Position numbers and translations under genes: made by a program. The notes beneath the pieces are model-generated. The model saw only the letters and a program-made list of their open reading frames with translations. It was not told where the DNA came from and did no database searches. Below, piece after piece: positions 39,041-46,823 of a stretch of 64,000 nucleotides of DNA (within the stretch, counting starts at the first letter, position 1; the number at the start of each line of letters is the position of its first letter). Source of the DNA: a virus; IMG/VR virus record IMGVR_UViG_3300025910_000007, positions 20,484 through 84,483 of that record; one strand, written 5' to 3'.

Positions 39041-39862
39041 ATGGCCGCCAAGTCGAAGACATCCAAGGCTAAAGGGAAACGCCCGGGAAGAAAGTCAGCC
39101 AAGGCAGCCCGTCCCAGGGTACGCCCTGAGATACCTGTTACGCTGAACGAACAGGTGTCCCCGGTATCGGTCCCAACGCCGGAAGAGATTGACAATCTGT
39201 CCGATGGGGAATTATCCCCAAGACAGAACGCTTTTATCCTTCATTACCTCAATGGCGTGCCCGCTACAGAAGCGTATCAGTTAGCAGGGTTCATCACGAA
39301 GTCCTACTCAGCTGCTGCTGCTGGTGCATGCTACCTTTTAAAGTGCCCTAAGATCTATAGAGCGATCAGGGCATGGTTCGTGCAAAGGACTGAACGAGTA
39401 GAGATAGACAAGGACTATTTGATCGCAAAACTGGTGGAAAATCTGGAGCGATCAATGCGTGCCCGCCCGGTGTTTGACGCATTGGGGCACCCTACGGGTG
39501 AGTACCAGTACGAGGGCAATGTAGCCAATCAATCGGCCAAGTTGATCGCGCAGATGCTGGGGATGATTCAACTCAACGTCAATCATCGCGGCAAGGTCGA
39601 CGTAGATCATAGCGGTCAGGTCGGCCACGCCCACCTGCACGCCCACGTAGAAATGAACGGCAAGAAGGTGCTGTTGAAGGATCTGACCCCGGAAGAACGG
39701 CTGACGTTCTGGAACCTGGCCAAGCGCCTGCAAGCAGAAAAGAACGGGGATACTGAACCGATTACCGTTCCTGCTCTACCAGCACCGGAAATCGCCCCAT
39801 CTTCTTCAACGCAGCAGGAGTCCCCTCATGCCGCGTCGCAAACGTCTGAAACCTCTTCCTGA
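39041..39862 (+). CDS. terS: Terminase small subunit
   Basis: Rightmost-reading first gene, 273 aa. After a Lys-rich N-terminus, LSPRQNAFILHYLNGVPATE at residues 65-84 and QLAGFITKSYSAAAAGACYL match the helix-turn-helix of Terminase_2 small subunits, then VEIDKDYLIAKLVENLERSM. TerS recognises the packaging site and regulates TerL. It has an unusual His-rich segment (HAHLHAHVE) and a Pro/Ser tail. TerL is 7.4 kb downstream, an unusual separation. Confidence 0.8.
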   Translation: MAAKSKTSKAKGKRPGRKSAKAARPRVRPEIPVTLNEQVSPVSVPTPEEIDNLSDGELSPRQNAFILHYLNGVPATEAYQLAGFITKSYSAAAAGACYLLKCPKIYRAIRAWFVQRTERVEIDKDYLIAKLVENLERSMRARPVFDALGHPTGEYQYEGNVANQSAKLIAQMLGMIQLNVNHRGKVDVDHSGQVGHAHLHAHVEMNGKKVLLKDLTPEERLTFWNLAKRLQAEKNGDTEPITVPALPAPEIAPSSSTQQESPHAASQTSETSS

Positions 39863-40073
39863 ACACCCCCTCATTCCCGCCGTCCGTTTAGCCATTGATG
39901 CCCTGTTACGCAAACGCGGTTTCTGCCTGTTACGTCGGCCCAAACAGGGAGAACCGATCTGGCAGCGGGCAGGGATACTTTACCGCCAAAGTGCAGCCGT
40001 TCTGACGTTGGACCCGCACGACGTCGAGGATGCGGCCTATCTGGAAACGTTGCGGGCGGAGGGTTATGAATGA
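39828..40073 (+). CDS. Hypothetical protein, 81 aa
   Basis: Overlaps the end of terS by 35 nt in another frame. MPRRKRLKPLPEHPLIPAVR then LLRRPKQGEPIWQRAGILYR. Basic. Its stop overlaps the next start. Unknown. Confidence 0.55.
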   Translation: MPRRKRLKPLPEHPLIPAVRLAIDALLRKRGFCLLRRPKQGEPIWQRAGILYRQSAAVLTLDPHDVEDAAYLETLRAEGYE

Positions 40074-40564
40074 ACGCCATCAAAAGTCAGCTGCATCTAC
40101 GCTGGATGATCCGCCGGGATATGCCGGAAGTGCTTCAAATCGAACAGGCATCTGAGACGGCCCCGTGGACGGAAGAGACATTTCTGCATACCTTACGCGG
40201 CCGCAACTGTATCAGCTTCGTCACCGAGATGAATGGCAAGGTCGTCGCATTCATGGTCTATGAGTTGAGCGAGCACCACCTCGAAATCCTGCGTGGCATA
40301 GCGGTACATCCATCCCAGCGCCGGCAGGGCATCGGTGCTGTGATGATTGCGAAACTGGCCAGCAAGCTCTCCGCTCATCGACGGACGCGCATCATCACCA
40401 CGGTACACGAGACGGATTTGCCGCGGCAGATGTTCTATCGTTCGCAGGGCTTCAAGGCGGTTCGGCTGCTGCGTGGGTACTTTGGCGAAGCGGATGGCTA
40501 CGTGCTGGAGCGGTGTGATTACCCGGACGAATATTGGCGTGGGGTAGCGGAGGTGCTGGAATGA
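40070..40564 (+). CDS. GNAT-family acetyltransferase (RimI-like)
   Basis: 164 aa. MIRRDMPEVLQIEQASETAP, then FVTEMNGKVVAFMVYELSEH and LEILRGIAVHPSQRRQGIGA holding the Q/RxxGxG acetyl-CoA loop, and FYRSQGFKAVRLLRGYFGEA at the C-terminus. It matches RimI-type N-terminal acetyltransferases of ribosomal protein S18. It probably acetylates a protein target in the host. ATGA coupled on both sides. Confidence 0.8.
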   Translation: MNAIKSQLHLRWMIRRDMPEVLQIEQASETAPWTEETFLHTLRGRNCISFVTEMNGKVVAFMVYELSEHHLEILRGIAVHPSQRRQGIGAVMIAKLASKLSAHRRTRIITTVHETDLPRQMFYRSQGFKAVRLLRGYFGEADGYVLERCDYPDEYWRGVAEVLE

Positions 40565-40779
40565 ATGACGTGGCAATGTCAGTAACCAGTGGCATCGATC
40601 TGGAAGAGGCTGGTGCGAACGTCAGCAAGATCGTGGCCGACAAGGTTAATGCCATGTGTGGTGAGTTGACGAAGAAGATGGGCGTGGGCTGGATTATGGA
40701 CGCCATGACGCAGGTGCCGCTGAATGTACTGGGGGCGTCGGTATTGCTCATCACTATCGTCGGCAGGAAGGTGAATTGA
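40561..40779 (+). CDS. Small membrane-associated protein, 72 aa
   Basis: Acidic helical N-terminus (MNDVAMSVTSGIDLEEAGAN) then one hydrophobic stretch (APLN..LGASVLLITIVG type). ATGA overlap with the upstream gene. Unknown. Confidence 0.5.
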   Translation: MNDVAMSVTSGIDLEEAGANVSKIVADKVNAMCGELTKKMGVGWIMDAMTQVPLNVLGASVLLITIVGRKVN

Positions 40780-41057
40780 TGAACGACAAGGTCTACATCG
40801 TACAGGGCGAAACGGGCGAATACGATGATGCACAGAACTGGTACGTCGCTGTTTATTTGGACAAGAAAGCCGCCGATCATGCCTGTCGGGAATTGAATGA
40901 TTGGTGCGTCCGCAATAGGGTGGGCGATGACTGTCATGAGCGGGATTCACTGTCATACGCCGAGCGGCAGAAGCTGCAATGCCCGTTCGATCCCAACTGG
41001 CGGGCCAGTGCCTACGGGATGAGCTATGCGGTGGTCGAAGTACCGTTGCGGGGGTAG
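40779..41057 (+). CDS. Hypothetical protein, 92 aa
   Basis: MNDKVYIVQGETGEYDDAQN then WYVAVYLDKKAADHACRELN and GMSYAVVEVPLRG. The pattern of a short protein that opens KVYIVxGExGEYDD recurs in phages as an unknown. Its start overlaps the upstream stop. Confidence 0.6.
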   Translation: MNDKVYIVQGETGEYDDAQNWYVAVYLDKKAADHACRELNDWCVRNRVGDDCHERDSLSYAERQKLQCPFDPNWRASAYGMSYAVVEVPLRG

Positions 41058-41071
41058 GCGGGCGGACGATA

Positions 41072-41225
41072 TTTAGTTTGTTTAATGGTTGTTTACCATT
41101 AAACAAACTAAAGGATAGGATTCATTAGTTAGTTTAATGTAGCGGCAACATTAAACTAACTAAATCTGCCCTTGTCATTAAACAAACTAAAGGATAGGAT
41201 TCATTAGTTAGTTTAATGTAGCGGC
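41072..41225. repeat. AT-rich hairpins and 50-bp direct repeats
   Basis: Hairpin 1 (41072-41112): 17-bp perfect stem TTTAGTTTGTTTAATGG with a 7-nt loop. Hairpin 2 (41125-41163): 16-bp stem TTAGTTAGTTTAATGT, 7-nt loop. A 50-bp exact direct repeat occupies 41097-41146 and 41176-41225, offset 79 bp. It is far more AT-rich than its surroundings and lies directly upstream of the ParB-like gene. Confidence 0.9.
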
Positions 41226-41282
41226 TGCGTCGGATTGGCTTCTGGCGGCGGCCGACGGTACTCCTACAATGAAAGGATCGCA

Positions 41283-42116
41283 ATGGGCAGCACTACGCAG
41301 AAGAAGAACAAGCCCGCACCGTTTCGCATTGATTTGGAAGACGTCATCGAAGATGAATACTTGCAGCAGCGGGCCAAGCTGTCGGAGGTTACGATTGCGG
41401 AATACACCGAGATGCTCCAGGCCGACAAGGAATTCGACTTCCCGCCGGTTACGGTGTACTGTGATCCGTCTGACGCCACATGGTTGGTCAATGGGTTTCA
41501 TCGCCTGCACGCCTACCGAAATGCGGAGCGTCGCAACATGCCAGTAAAGATCATCAAGGGGACGAAGCGTGAGGCATGGCTGTATTCTTTGTCAGCCAAT
41601 GCCAAGAACGGGCTACGTCGTACCAACGCGGACAAGCACAAGGCCGTCTACTCAGCTTTGGAAGATGAGGAGTTGTGGGGCTGGACGGATACGCGCATCG
41701 CCGAATTGTGCGGGGTCAGCTCGTCTTTCGTTGGGGAAGTCCGCCTGAAGGTGGCCGAAGATCATGGACGGAAGTCCCCGACTGAGCGGGAAGGCAAGGG
41801 CAAAGGTGGCGGCACGCAGAAGGTCAAGGTCGGCAATCAGGGCAGGCCGAAGGCTGCCACTTCAGCAGGATCGGTGCCAGAGCAGAACAATGGGGAATCC
41901 TCACAGATAGTAGTCAAGCTGAATTCAAGCCATTTGCAATTGATCGACAAAATGTCTGAAGGCTTTACATCGTTGAGCGCCTACATCATTACCAACGACG
42001 CCGCTCGTCAGCGGTTGGCAGTTTTGCGGAAGCTCTTCGATCGATTGGTCAAACCATTCGACAAGGCAAAGCCGGCCACTGGAACTACAGGAAAGGATGA
42101 GGAGGAATCTGAATGA
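41283..42116 (+). CDS. ParB/Srx-like nuclease-domain protein
   Basis: ATG 41283 follows GAAAGGATCGCA. IDLEDVIEDEYLQQRAKLSE, the ParB box NGFHRLHAYRNAERRNMPVK, and YSLSANAKNGLRRTNADKHK with TDTRIAELCGVSSSFVGEVR as the helix-turn-helix give the complete ParB N-terminal plus HTH order. 277 aa, ending in a Gly/Lys linker and a helical C-terminus. It may bind the AT-rich repeat block just upstream, for partition, replication or transcription control. Confidence 0.8.
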   Translation: MGSTTQKKNKPAPFRIDLEDVIEDEYLQQRAKLSEVTIAEYTEMLQADKEFDFPPVTVYCDPSDATWLVNGFHRLHAYRNAERRNMPVKIIKGTKREAWLYSLSANAKNGLRRTNADKHKAVYSALEDEELWGWTDTRIAELCGVSSSFVGEVRLKVAEDHGRKSPTEREGKGKGGGTQKVKVGNQGRPKAATSAGSVPEQNNGESSQIVVKLNSSHLQLIDKMSEGFTSLSAYIITNDAARQRLAVLRKLFDRLVKPFDKAKPATGTTGKDEEESE

Positions 42117-42316
42117 CCACAGAACCCAACATTACCGAAGTACAAATCGCCCACGTCCAGCCGGGCGACGTCATCGTCTACCGCAGCCCTACCGCAATGT
42201 CCCCTGAAGATGTCACAGCCGTCGGGGATCGACTGGCCGAAATCTTCCCGGGTCACCAGATTGCGATACTGGATGAGGGCGGCGAACTGCAAGTCCTGCG
42301 GCCGGAGAAGGAGTAG
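42113..42316 (+). CDS. Hypothetical protein, 67 aa
   Basis: MTTEPNITEVQIAHVQPGDV then VIVYRSPTAMSPEDVTAVGD and an acidic C-terminus. Small alpha/beta. ATGA coupled to the ParB-like gene. Unknown. Confidence 0.55.
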   Translation: MTTEPNITEVQIAHVQPGDVIVYRSPTAMSPEDVTAVGDRLAEIFPGHQIAILDEGGELQVLRPEKE

Positions 42317-42319
42317 CCG

Positions 42320-42865
42320 ATGGGTACGTTCACGATTGAATGCCCGACACCGATTCAGGCACAATGCGGCATCAAGGCTCGTGATCTATCGCCGGGCTGG
42401 GACGGTTATGTCATGCCGTACCGTGACCGGCAGGAACAGGTAGTGGTTGGTACGCCGTCCGATGATGATACCGCATGGCTGGAAGAACTGGTGAAGGTTG
42501 AAAAACTCGTTGCGGAAGCGTTGCTTTGCGCAGGAAACATGTGCGATCATGAAACGTCACCGTTGTACGGCAAGCTGCGTCTAGCTACTACGCTATTGGG
42601 CATGCTCTGTGGTGTATGGGCAAAGAACAAGGTGGCCCATCGCAATAACTCAGTTGCGGTGAAGGCCCCTATCGAAGGAAGCCCCAAAGTAGGTTCACGC
42701 TGGTGGGATTGCAACAGTGCTGTCGTGGTCGTGCGGAGCGTTGAAGAACACTACGGCGCTACCTATGTCAATTACACCTGGCGCGATGGCCGGGTCGGTT
42801 ACACCATACTGGATCATTGGCATGAGGCCAACGGCAAGCCCAACTTCATCCCCGTCGAATGGTAA
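42320..42865 (+). CDS. Hypothetical protein, 181 aa
   Basis: MGTFTIECPTPIQAQCGIKA, then LEELVKVEKLVAEALLCAGN and a beta-rich C-terminal half (KVGSRWWDCNSAVVVVRSVE). No membrane segment or known motif. Unknown. Confidence 0.6.
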   Translation: MGTFTIECPTPIQAQCGIKARDLSPGWDGYVMPYRDRQEQVVVGTPSDDDTAWLEELVKVEKLVAEALLCAGNMCDHETSPLYGKLRLATTLLGMLCGVWAKNKVAHRNNSVAVKAPIEGSPKVGSRWWDCNSAVVVVRSVEEHYGATYVNYTWRDGRVGYTILDHWHEANGKPNFIPVEW

Positions 42866-42963
42866 GGTTCTGTCGCTACTGTCTGGGCTGGTTCTTCGTA
42901 CTGGCAGCGGTATTCATGATCTCCCTCGCAATTCTGCGGGCCATCTATCTCTTCAGGCACTAA
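42859..42963 (+). CDS. Single-span membrane peptide, 34 aa
   Basis: Starts ATG 42859 inside the previous stop. MVRFCRYCLGWFFVLAAVFM then ISLAILRAIYLF is a single hydrophobic span. Below usual gene-caller size. Might be a small membrane regulator or leader. Confidence 0.5.
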   Translation: MVRFCRYCLGWFFVLAAVFMISLAILRAIYLFRH

Positions 42964-42964
42964 C

Positions 42965-43240
42965 ATGGGCCGACCTGCCAAGCCAAAACATCCCGGTTGC
43001 GTTTGTTGTGGCGCCCGCAAACGGACGAAGCAGCATTGTCGTAAATGCGCCAAGGCGTTCTCACTCAAGGTCGCATCACGGCAGCAAGTGATGATTGCAG
43101 AAGGCCGTTGCCCAACGTGCGGCGAACTGAAGACAGGGGCCAACAAACGATACTGCATTGACTGCGCCTGCAAGGTGAAGATAGCGGTCAAGGCATGGAA
43201 GGAAAGGCAGAAGGTGGGGACATGCTCGAATTCACCGTAG
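42965..43240 (+). CDS. Zinc-ribbon protein, 91 aa
   Basis: Three CxxC pairs plus one more: GCVCCGARKRTKQHCRKCAK and GRCPTCGELKTGANKRYCID. Two zinc ribbons in tandem. Basic and likely nucleic-acid binding. Unknown. Confidence 0.65.
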   Translation: MGRPAKPKHPGCVCCGARKRTKQHCRKCAKAFSLKVASRQQVMIAEGRCPTCGELKTGANKRYCIDCACKVKIAVKAWKERQKVGTCSNSP

Positions 43241-43473
43241 CCGTTCGTGGGAGTGATGGAGCCGTATTTCATCAGGACAGGACTAGAATTTCGCAATTGG
43301 TTCGTTTGGCTTATGAATCAGCCGACAAATGGCGGTACATCATTCGGCAAGTGACCGAACACCGTCGTTCCTGTCGGATACGGCTCATTGTGGGGTATAC
43401 CGGCTGTCGATACGCTCCGGTATGGAAGTATGAGGAAATGACCATCCGTGTTCGCGATGAGGAAATACCATGA
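43222..43473 (+). CDS. Hypothetical protein, 83 aa
   Basis: Start ATG 43222 (MLEFTVAVRGSDGAVFHQD) is chosen because GGTGGGGAC precedes it; an upstream ATG at 43195 also exists. A beta-rich domain with VTEHRRSCRIRLIVGYTGC. Unknown. Confidence 0.55.
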   Translation: MLEFTVAVRGSDGAVFHQDRTRISQLVRLAYESADKWRYIIRQVTEHRRSCRIRLIVGYTGCRYAPVWKYEEMTIRVRDEEIP

Positions 43474-43877
43474 CACCAGAAGAACGGGCAGCAGCAATTG
43501 TGATCGGCATAAGCGTCGCTCTGCGGGATGAACGAATTGAGAAATCGCTGCAATACCTCATCGCCAGTGCTATTCGCGAAGCGGTCAAGGATCGTGACAT
43601 GGAATGGTGGCAAGCGCTGGCCTGTGTGGACAATGTGGCACCGACGCCCGAAGCGGTCAGGGCGTGGGTACTTGCGCTATCGAAGCATTTTGAGGAAGAG
43701 GCAGTTGATAAGGCCGTGGCAGCAGAACGGGAAGCATTGTTGAATGCCAGCGAATCGCGTAGTTGGCATGATGAGCTTTGCGACGTTATCATCAGCGACC
43801 GCGGCGCTCGTATAGTCAAATGGGACAAGGAACAGACGGCCTATCTATACAAGCGTTTAGGCAAAAAGCCCGAATAG
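43470..43877 (+). CDS. Hypothetical protein, 135 aa
   Basis: Helical: MTPEERAAAIVIGISVALRD, then IEKSLQYLIASAIREAVKDR and EEEAVDKAVAAEREALLNAS. Ends RIVKWDKEQTAYLYKRLGKK. ATGA coupled. Unknown. Confidence 0.6.
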   Translation: MTPEERAAAIVIGISVALRDERIEKSLQYLIASAIREAVKDRDMEWWQALACVDNVAPTPEAVRAWVLALSKHFEEEAVDKAVAAEREALLNASESRSWHDELCDVIISDRGARIVKWDKEQTAYLYKRLGKKPE

Positions 43878-43889
43878 CAGCAATCGTTA

Positions 43890-43993
43890 CAGGATTGCGC
43901 AGGTCGCGTCCAATGCCCTTTTCCCGGTTTACCCCCTTGAAACGATCCCGAAGCGGTTGTACGCAATCCTGGCGCATCTGGCGGGGTATTCCA
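43890..43993. repeat. Conserved 82-bp inverted-repeat element, copy 2
   Basis: CAGGATTGCG and CGCAATCCTG pair perfectly over 10 bp across 82 bp, the same span as copy 1 at 31.82 kb. The inner CAGGTCGCGT and the right flank GCGGGGTATTCC match copy 1. The right flank runs into the ATG of the next gene. Confidence 0.7.
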
Positions 43994-44196
43994 TGACTGA
44001 ACCGCATTGCAGTTGTTTGGCTGCTGCCGGGGACAATCGTTCCTGCCCTGTTCATTTTCCCAACGGCCCACCACCGCTCGCGGGTCGATACTGCATTGAC
44101 TGCGACACGTTTCAGCCGGTCCCGCTTTTCGGTGGACCGTGGCCGCATACATGCCCACGTTGCGGTTGCGTCGATGCGTTCAGGGATAAGTCATGA
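43993..44196 (+). CDS. Zinc-ribbon protein, 67 aa
   Basis: MTEPHCSCLAAAGDNRSCPV then RYCIDCDTFQPV and HTCPRCGCVDAF. Four Cys pairs. ATG 43993 sits directly after the conserved flank of the inverted-repeat element. Unknown. Confidence 0.6.
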   Translation: MTEPHCSCLAAAGDNRSCPVHFPNGPPPLAGRYCIDCDTFQPVPLFGGPWPHTCPRCGCVDAFRDKS

Positions 44197-44552
44197 CCGC
44201 TGAAGAATGCTTCATTGCTGCCATCCTGGCCAACCCTGACGCGGACGGTCCCCGGCTTCAATTCGCGGACTGGCTGGAAGAACGTGGGGACGAACGAGCG
44301 CCCAAGCTGCGGGAACCGGGGCGGCTGATGCTTTGCAGGATTCCGGCAGGTAACAGGCTGGCGTTCGACCTTGAATGGCGAATTCATGGGTATCGCAATA
44401 CCGTAGTAGCCGGACGGATCGACTTTACAGAAGAGACACAGCTCCGCTGCCCTTACAATTGCGCCAATGAGCAAGGCGAGTGGCATGGGCTGTACGTTCG
44501 GGAAGAGGGCAAGTGGACAGGTCTGAGTTGTGCTAATGCCCAGGCTATTTAG
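44193..44552 (+). CDS. TIGR02996-domain protein, 119 aa
   Basis: MTAEECFIAAILANPDADGP followed by RLQFADWLEERGDERA is a full TIGR02996 N-terminal domain. The rest (AKLREPGRLMLCRIPAGNRL, then LEWRIHGYRNTVVAGRID) is unrecognised. The family is amplified in Gemmata-like planctomycetes, so this is the clearest host marker in the window. Confidence 0.75.
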   Translation: MTAEECFIAAILANPDADGPRLQFADWLEERGDERAPKLREPGRLMLCRIPAGNRLAFDLEWRIHGYRNTVVAGRIDFTEETQLRCPYNCANEQGEWHGLYVREEGKWTGLSCANAQAI

Positions 44553-44687
44553 CAGTGCTATTCAGCAGTTCCGCAGTTCAGCAGAGGTGACTCATGCCTA
44601 GCGGCTGAATTGAATTTGTTAGCGTTTGGTGGGGATTTTTGGTAAACTACCGTTGGAAGTTGCCCGGTCGTCGATCCGGAGGTTGTC
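44553..44687 (+). promoter_or_regulatory. Non-coding gap, possible weak promoter
   Basis: No gene seen in these 135 bp. CAGCAGTTCCGCAGTTCAGC near 44568 is a short direct-repeat run. Downstream, TTAGCG-18 nt-TAAACT is a poor sigma-70-type match. Nothing else visible. Confidence 0.3.
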
Positions 44688-45225
44688 ATGTCTGAAGTCA
44701 TTCATGCCCCATCGTATCTAGTCTCGAAAAGTGGCGAAGTCATCGCCAGCAAATTCCTCGGTTGGATACGGTCTACGCAAACCAAGCTGCTCAAGGCATT
44801 CCCTACTGGCGAGCGCGCCTTTTGTCGAATCATCGACAAGATGAAATCTCGATTGCCGAAACGGTACAAGACGCGGTTGTGGTACACCCGTCAGAAGAGA
44901 TTTCTTGTCGCTCCGTCTGTTGTGTTCTTCGGTGATTTCTATTTTCGGAACATGCGGCTGCTGGTCGAAATCGACGGCAGCAGTCATTTGGGAGAGATCG
45001 CCAAGGAAAAAGGATGAGTGGCGCAGTAAGTTGATTGCTATGTGGCATGTGCGGGTCGTGCGTTTGGCGAACGAGCAGGTTTTGAATGGGGATTTTCGGG
45101 AAGTGGAAAAGTGGTTTATTGAGCAGACTGAGCGTCGCGATTTGCTGCGGAGCTATTGCGATATGCGAAATAGGTATAGCGGCATTTACGGCGTGACGGA
45201 AACGTTAACTACGTTCCGGCCGTAA
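44688..45225 (+). CDS. DUF559/Vsr-like endonuclease, frame broken at A5
   Basis: The zero frame carries VVFFGDFYFRNMRLLVEIDG and SSHLGEIAKEK, then stops at TGA 45015. One base away the frame continues DEWRSKLIAMWHVRVVRLAN and EVEKWFIEQ to 45225. Together they form the VEIDG-xxH...D-xxR...VRVVRxxN order of DUF559/very-short-patch-repair-like nucleases. Removing one A from the A5 run (45007-45011) restores the frame. Dead gene, slippage site or consensus error cannot be told apart. Confidence 0.6.
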
Positions 45226-45265
45226 GTAGGGAAGGGGCCGGTTACGCAAAGAGGGGGAAAACGCA

Positions 45266-45484
45266 ATGAATACTCCCCGCTGGATCACGCACTGGGAAGA
45301 AATCTGTAAAGACGATTCGTACATCGTTTGCCCCGTCAACGCCGGTACTGAAGGCCATCTCTACCTGGGTCAGCCCATCGGCATACTGAAGGGCTGGGAA
45401 GTAGTTCGCCTGATGGAACGCTGTTACGTCGCACTGGCCTGTCCGCCGCCAGACCTGACGAAGCTACTGAAGGGGAACACATAA
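45266..45484 (+). CDS. Hypothetical protein, 72 aa
   Basis: MNTPRWITHWEEICKDDSYI then VVRLMERCYVALACPPPDLT. ATG follows GAGGGGGAAAACGCA. Its stop overlaps the next start (ATAATG). Unknown. Confidence 0.6.
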   Translation: MNTPRWITHWEEICKDDSYIVCPVNAGTEGHLYLGQPIGILKGWEVVRLMERCYVALACPPPDLTKLLKGNT

Positions 45485-45849
45485 TGTCGCTCAACGAAGA
45501 CCTGACACAGATCGAAACGCAGAACAACTTCCTCGAAGGTCTGCTGAAGCAGGGGGAAGCCGCCGCGCTGGCATGGCTGCGTCCTGCTTATCTGGCGCTA
45601 GCTGCCCGCGAGGTAATCCTGCGCCGACGCATCGACGAGTTGCGCAAGGTAGCGACGCATTGGGGCAGCATGCTCTGTACCGATCCGTGGACGGTAGAAA
45701 TGGCGACGTTGCTGTATGCGTGCCGTTACTGCCACAAACCCGCTACGGAGCAGATGACGCTAAACTATGGGCAGGAGTTCGCCCATACCGCGTGTTGCGA
45801 ACAGCGGCAGCCGGTCGACGCGCCGGTAGTGGTGGAGGGAAACGAATGA
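45484..45849 (+). CDS. Hypothetical protein, 121 aa
   Basis: Helical N-terminal half (MSLNEDLTQIETQNNFLEGL, then AALAWLRPAYLALAAREVIL) then a Cys pair (CRYCHKPATEQM) near a C-terminal CCEQ, consistent with a zinc site. Unknown. Confidence 0.6.
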   Translation: MSLNEDLTQIETQNNFLEGLLKQGEAAALAWLRPAYLALAAREVILRRRIDELRKVATHWGSMLCTDPWTVEMATLLYACRYCHKPATEQMTLNYGQEFAHTACCEQRQPVDAPVVVEGNE

Positions 45850-46223
45850 AGCTGACTTACGATCAGGTCGCGGCCATGCCTGCTGGACGGGACATGGACG
45901 TGCAAGTAGCCAAACTGCTGGGTTGGAGCGAGATACAGGAAGGGCCGCCGCACGTCGATATGGAATACGTTGGCTACCCCAATCCAGAACAGCCCGGCAA
46001 GTTGCAGATGCAAGTTCCGCACTACAGCATGGATGCCGGGGAAGTCATGCACGCCGTTCGCGATCTGCTTGCTCGACAGGTTCATCCTTTTCGGCGTTTT
46101 GTATTGCACGGCGAAAAAGGCAGCTGGTGGGCGTGGTTCGATTCGGTGACTGAATCTCATTATGGAATTGAACTGGCCCGCGTGATTTGTCAGGCCATTT
46201 TGTATGCCGGACAGGAGGACTAG
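45846..46223 (+). CDS. Phage ABA-sandwich-like protein, first copy
   Basis: 125 aa. LTYDQVAAMPAGRDMDVQVA then KLLGWSEIQEG, VPHYSMDAGEVMHAVRDLLA and AWFDSVTESHYGIELARVIC follow the LDxxVAexVLGW...YSxD...A...AxCxA pattern of the phage ABA-sandwich family. Function in that family is unknown. A paralogue lies at 46.8 kb. ATGA coupled. Confidence 0.65.
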   Translation: MKLTYDQVAAMPAGRDMDVQVAKLLGWSEIQEGPPHVDMEYVGYPNPEQPGKLQMQVPHYSMDAGEVMHAVRDLLARQVHPFRRFVLHGEKGSWWAWFDSVTESHYGIELARVICQAILYAGQED

Positions 46224-46230
46224 ACAACCG

Positions 46231-46572
46231 ATGACTGCACCCGCGGACCTCGACAAACTGAACGATTCCGTCAGCCGGTTGCGCGCCTGGATTAGCAACT
46301 ACGGTGACCAGAAATCGCCCTGCTTTATCGCCGATCTGACGCATGTTCTGGACGAGCTGTGCCGGCTGCGGAAGGCGTCGATAATCACGCCTGCCCTTGA
46401 AGCGGAATTCAGATTGTTGCGGGCGCATAACGACCGTCTTCGTATCCTGCTACGTCAGGTGGAGACGTTGCCCCTGTCCGGCTACACCGAACCAGCTTGC
46501 CCGTTCTGTGCCAGTTACAGCGGACACCGGCCGGATTGTCAACTGAAAGCTGCGCTAGAGGGTAAGCCGTGA
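46231..46572 (+). CDS. Zinc-site helical protein, 113 aa
   Basis: Helical first half (MTAPADLDKLNDSVSRLRAW, then LEAEFRLLRAHNDRLRILLR, coiled-coil-like) and a C-terminal CPFCASYSGHRPDC site. A CPFC...H...DC ending is seen in several small phage proteins. Unknown. Confidence 0.6.
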   Translation: MTAPADLDKLNDSVSRLRAWISNYGDQKSPCFIADLTHVLDELCRLRKASIITPALEAEFRLLRAHNDRLRILLRQVETLPLSGYTEPACPFCASYSGHRPDCQLKAALEGKP

Positions 46573-46823
46573 AAAAGGTCGGGAAGCGCGTTCGGCCATT
46601 CCACGTCGAATGCCCTTTCTGCGGCTTTCTGAACGTTGCGGTCACGACCTATTCGTGGTGCGGTGGGTGCTATGTCGAGTACACGCGGAACAAAAGAAGC
46701 GGTCGCGTCACTTTCGACACGGAACTAAAGACCGACCGATTCATCTGGGCAATCGCGCTTGCGAAGGCGGGTGGGATGAGGATGGGCAGTATCGCAGAAG
46801 AGGAGAAGGAGCGGAACGAATGA
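46569..46823 (+). CDS. Zinc-ribbon protein, 84 aa
   Basis: FHVECPFCGFLNVAVTTYSW followed by CGGCYVEYTRNKRSGRVTFD is a CxxC...CxxC ribbon. The end is helical and charged. ATGA coupled on both sides. Unknown. Confidence 0.6.
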   Translation: MKKVGKRVRPFHVECPFCGFLNVAVTTYSWCGGCYVEYTRNKRSGRVTFDTELKTDRFIWAIALAKAGGMRMGSIAEEEKERNE

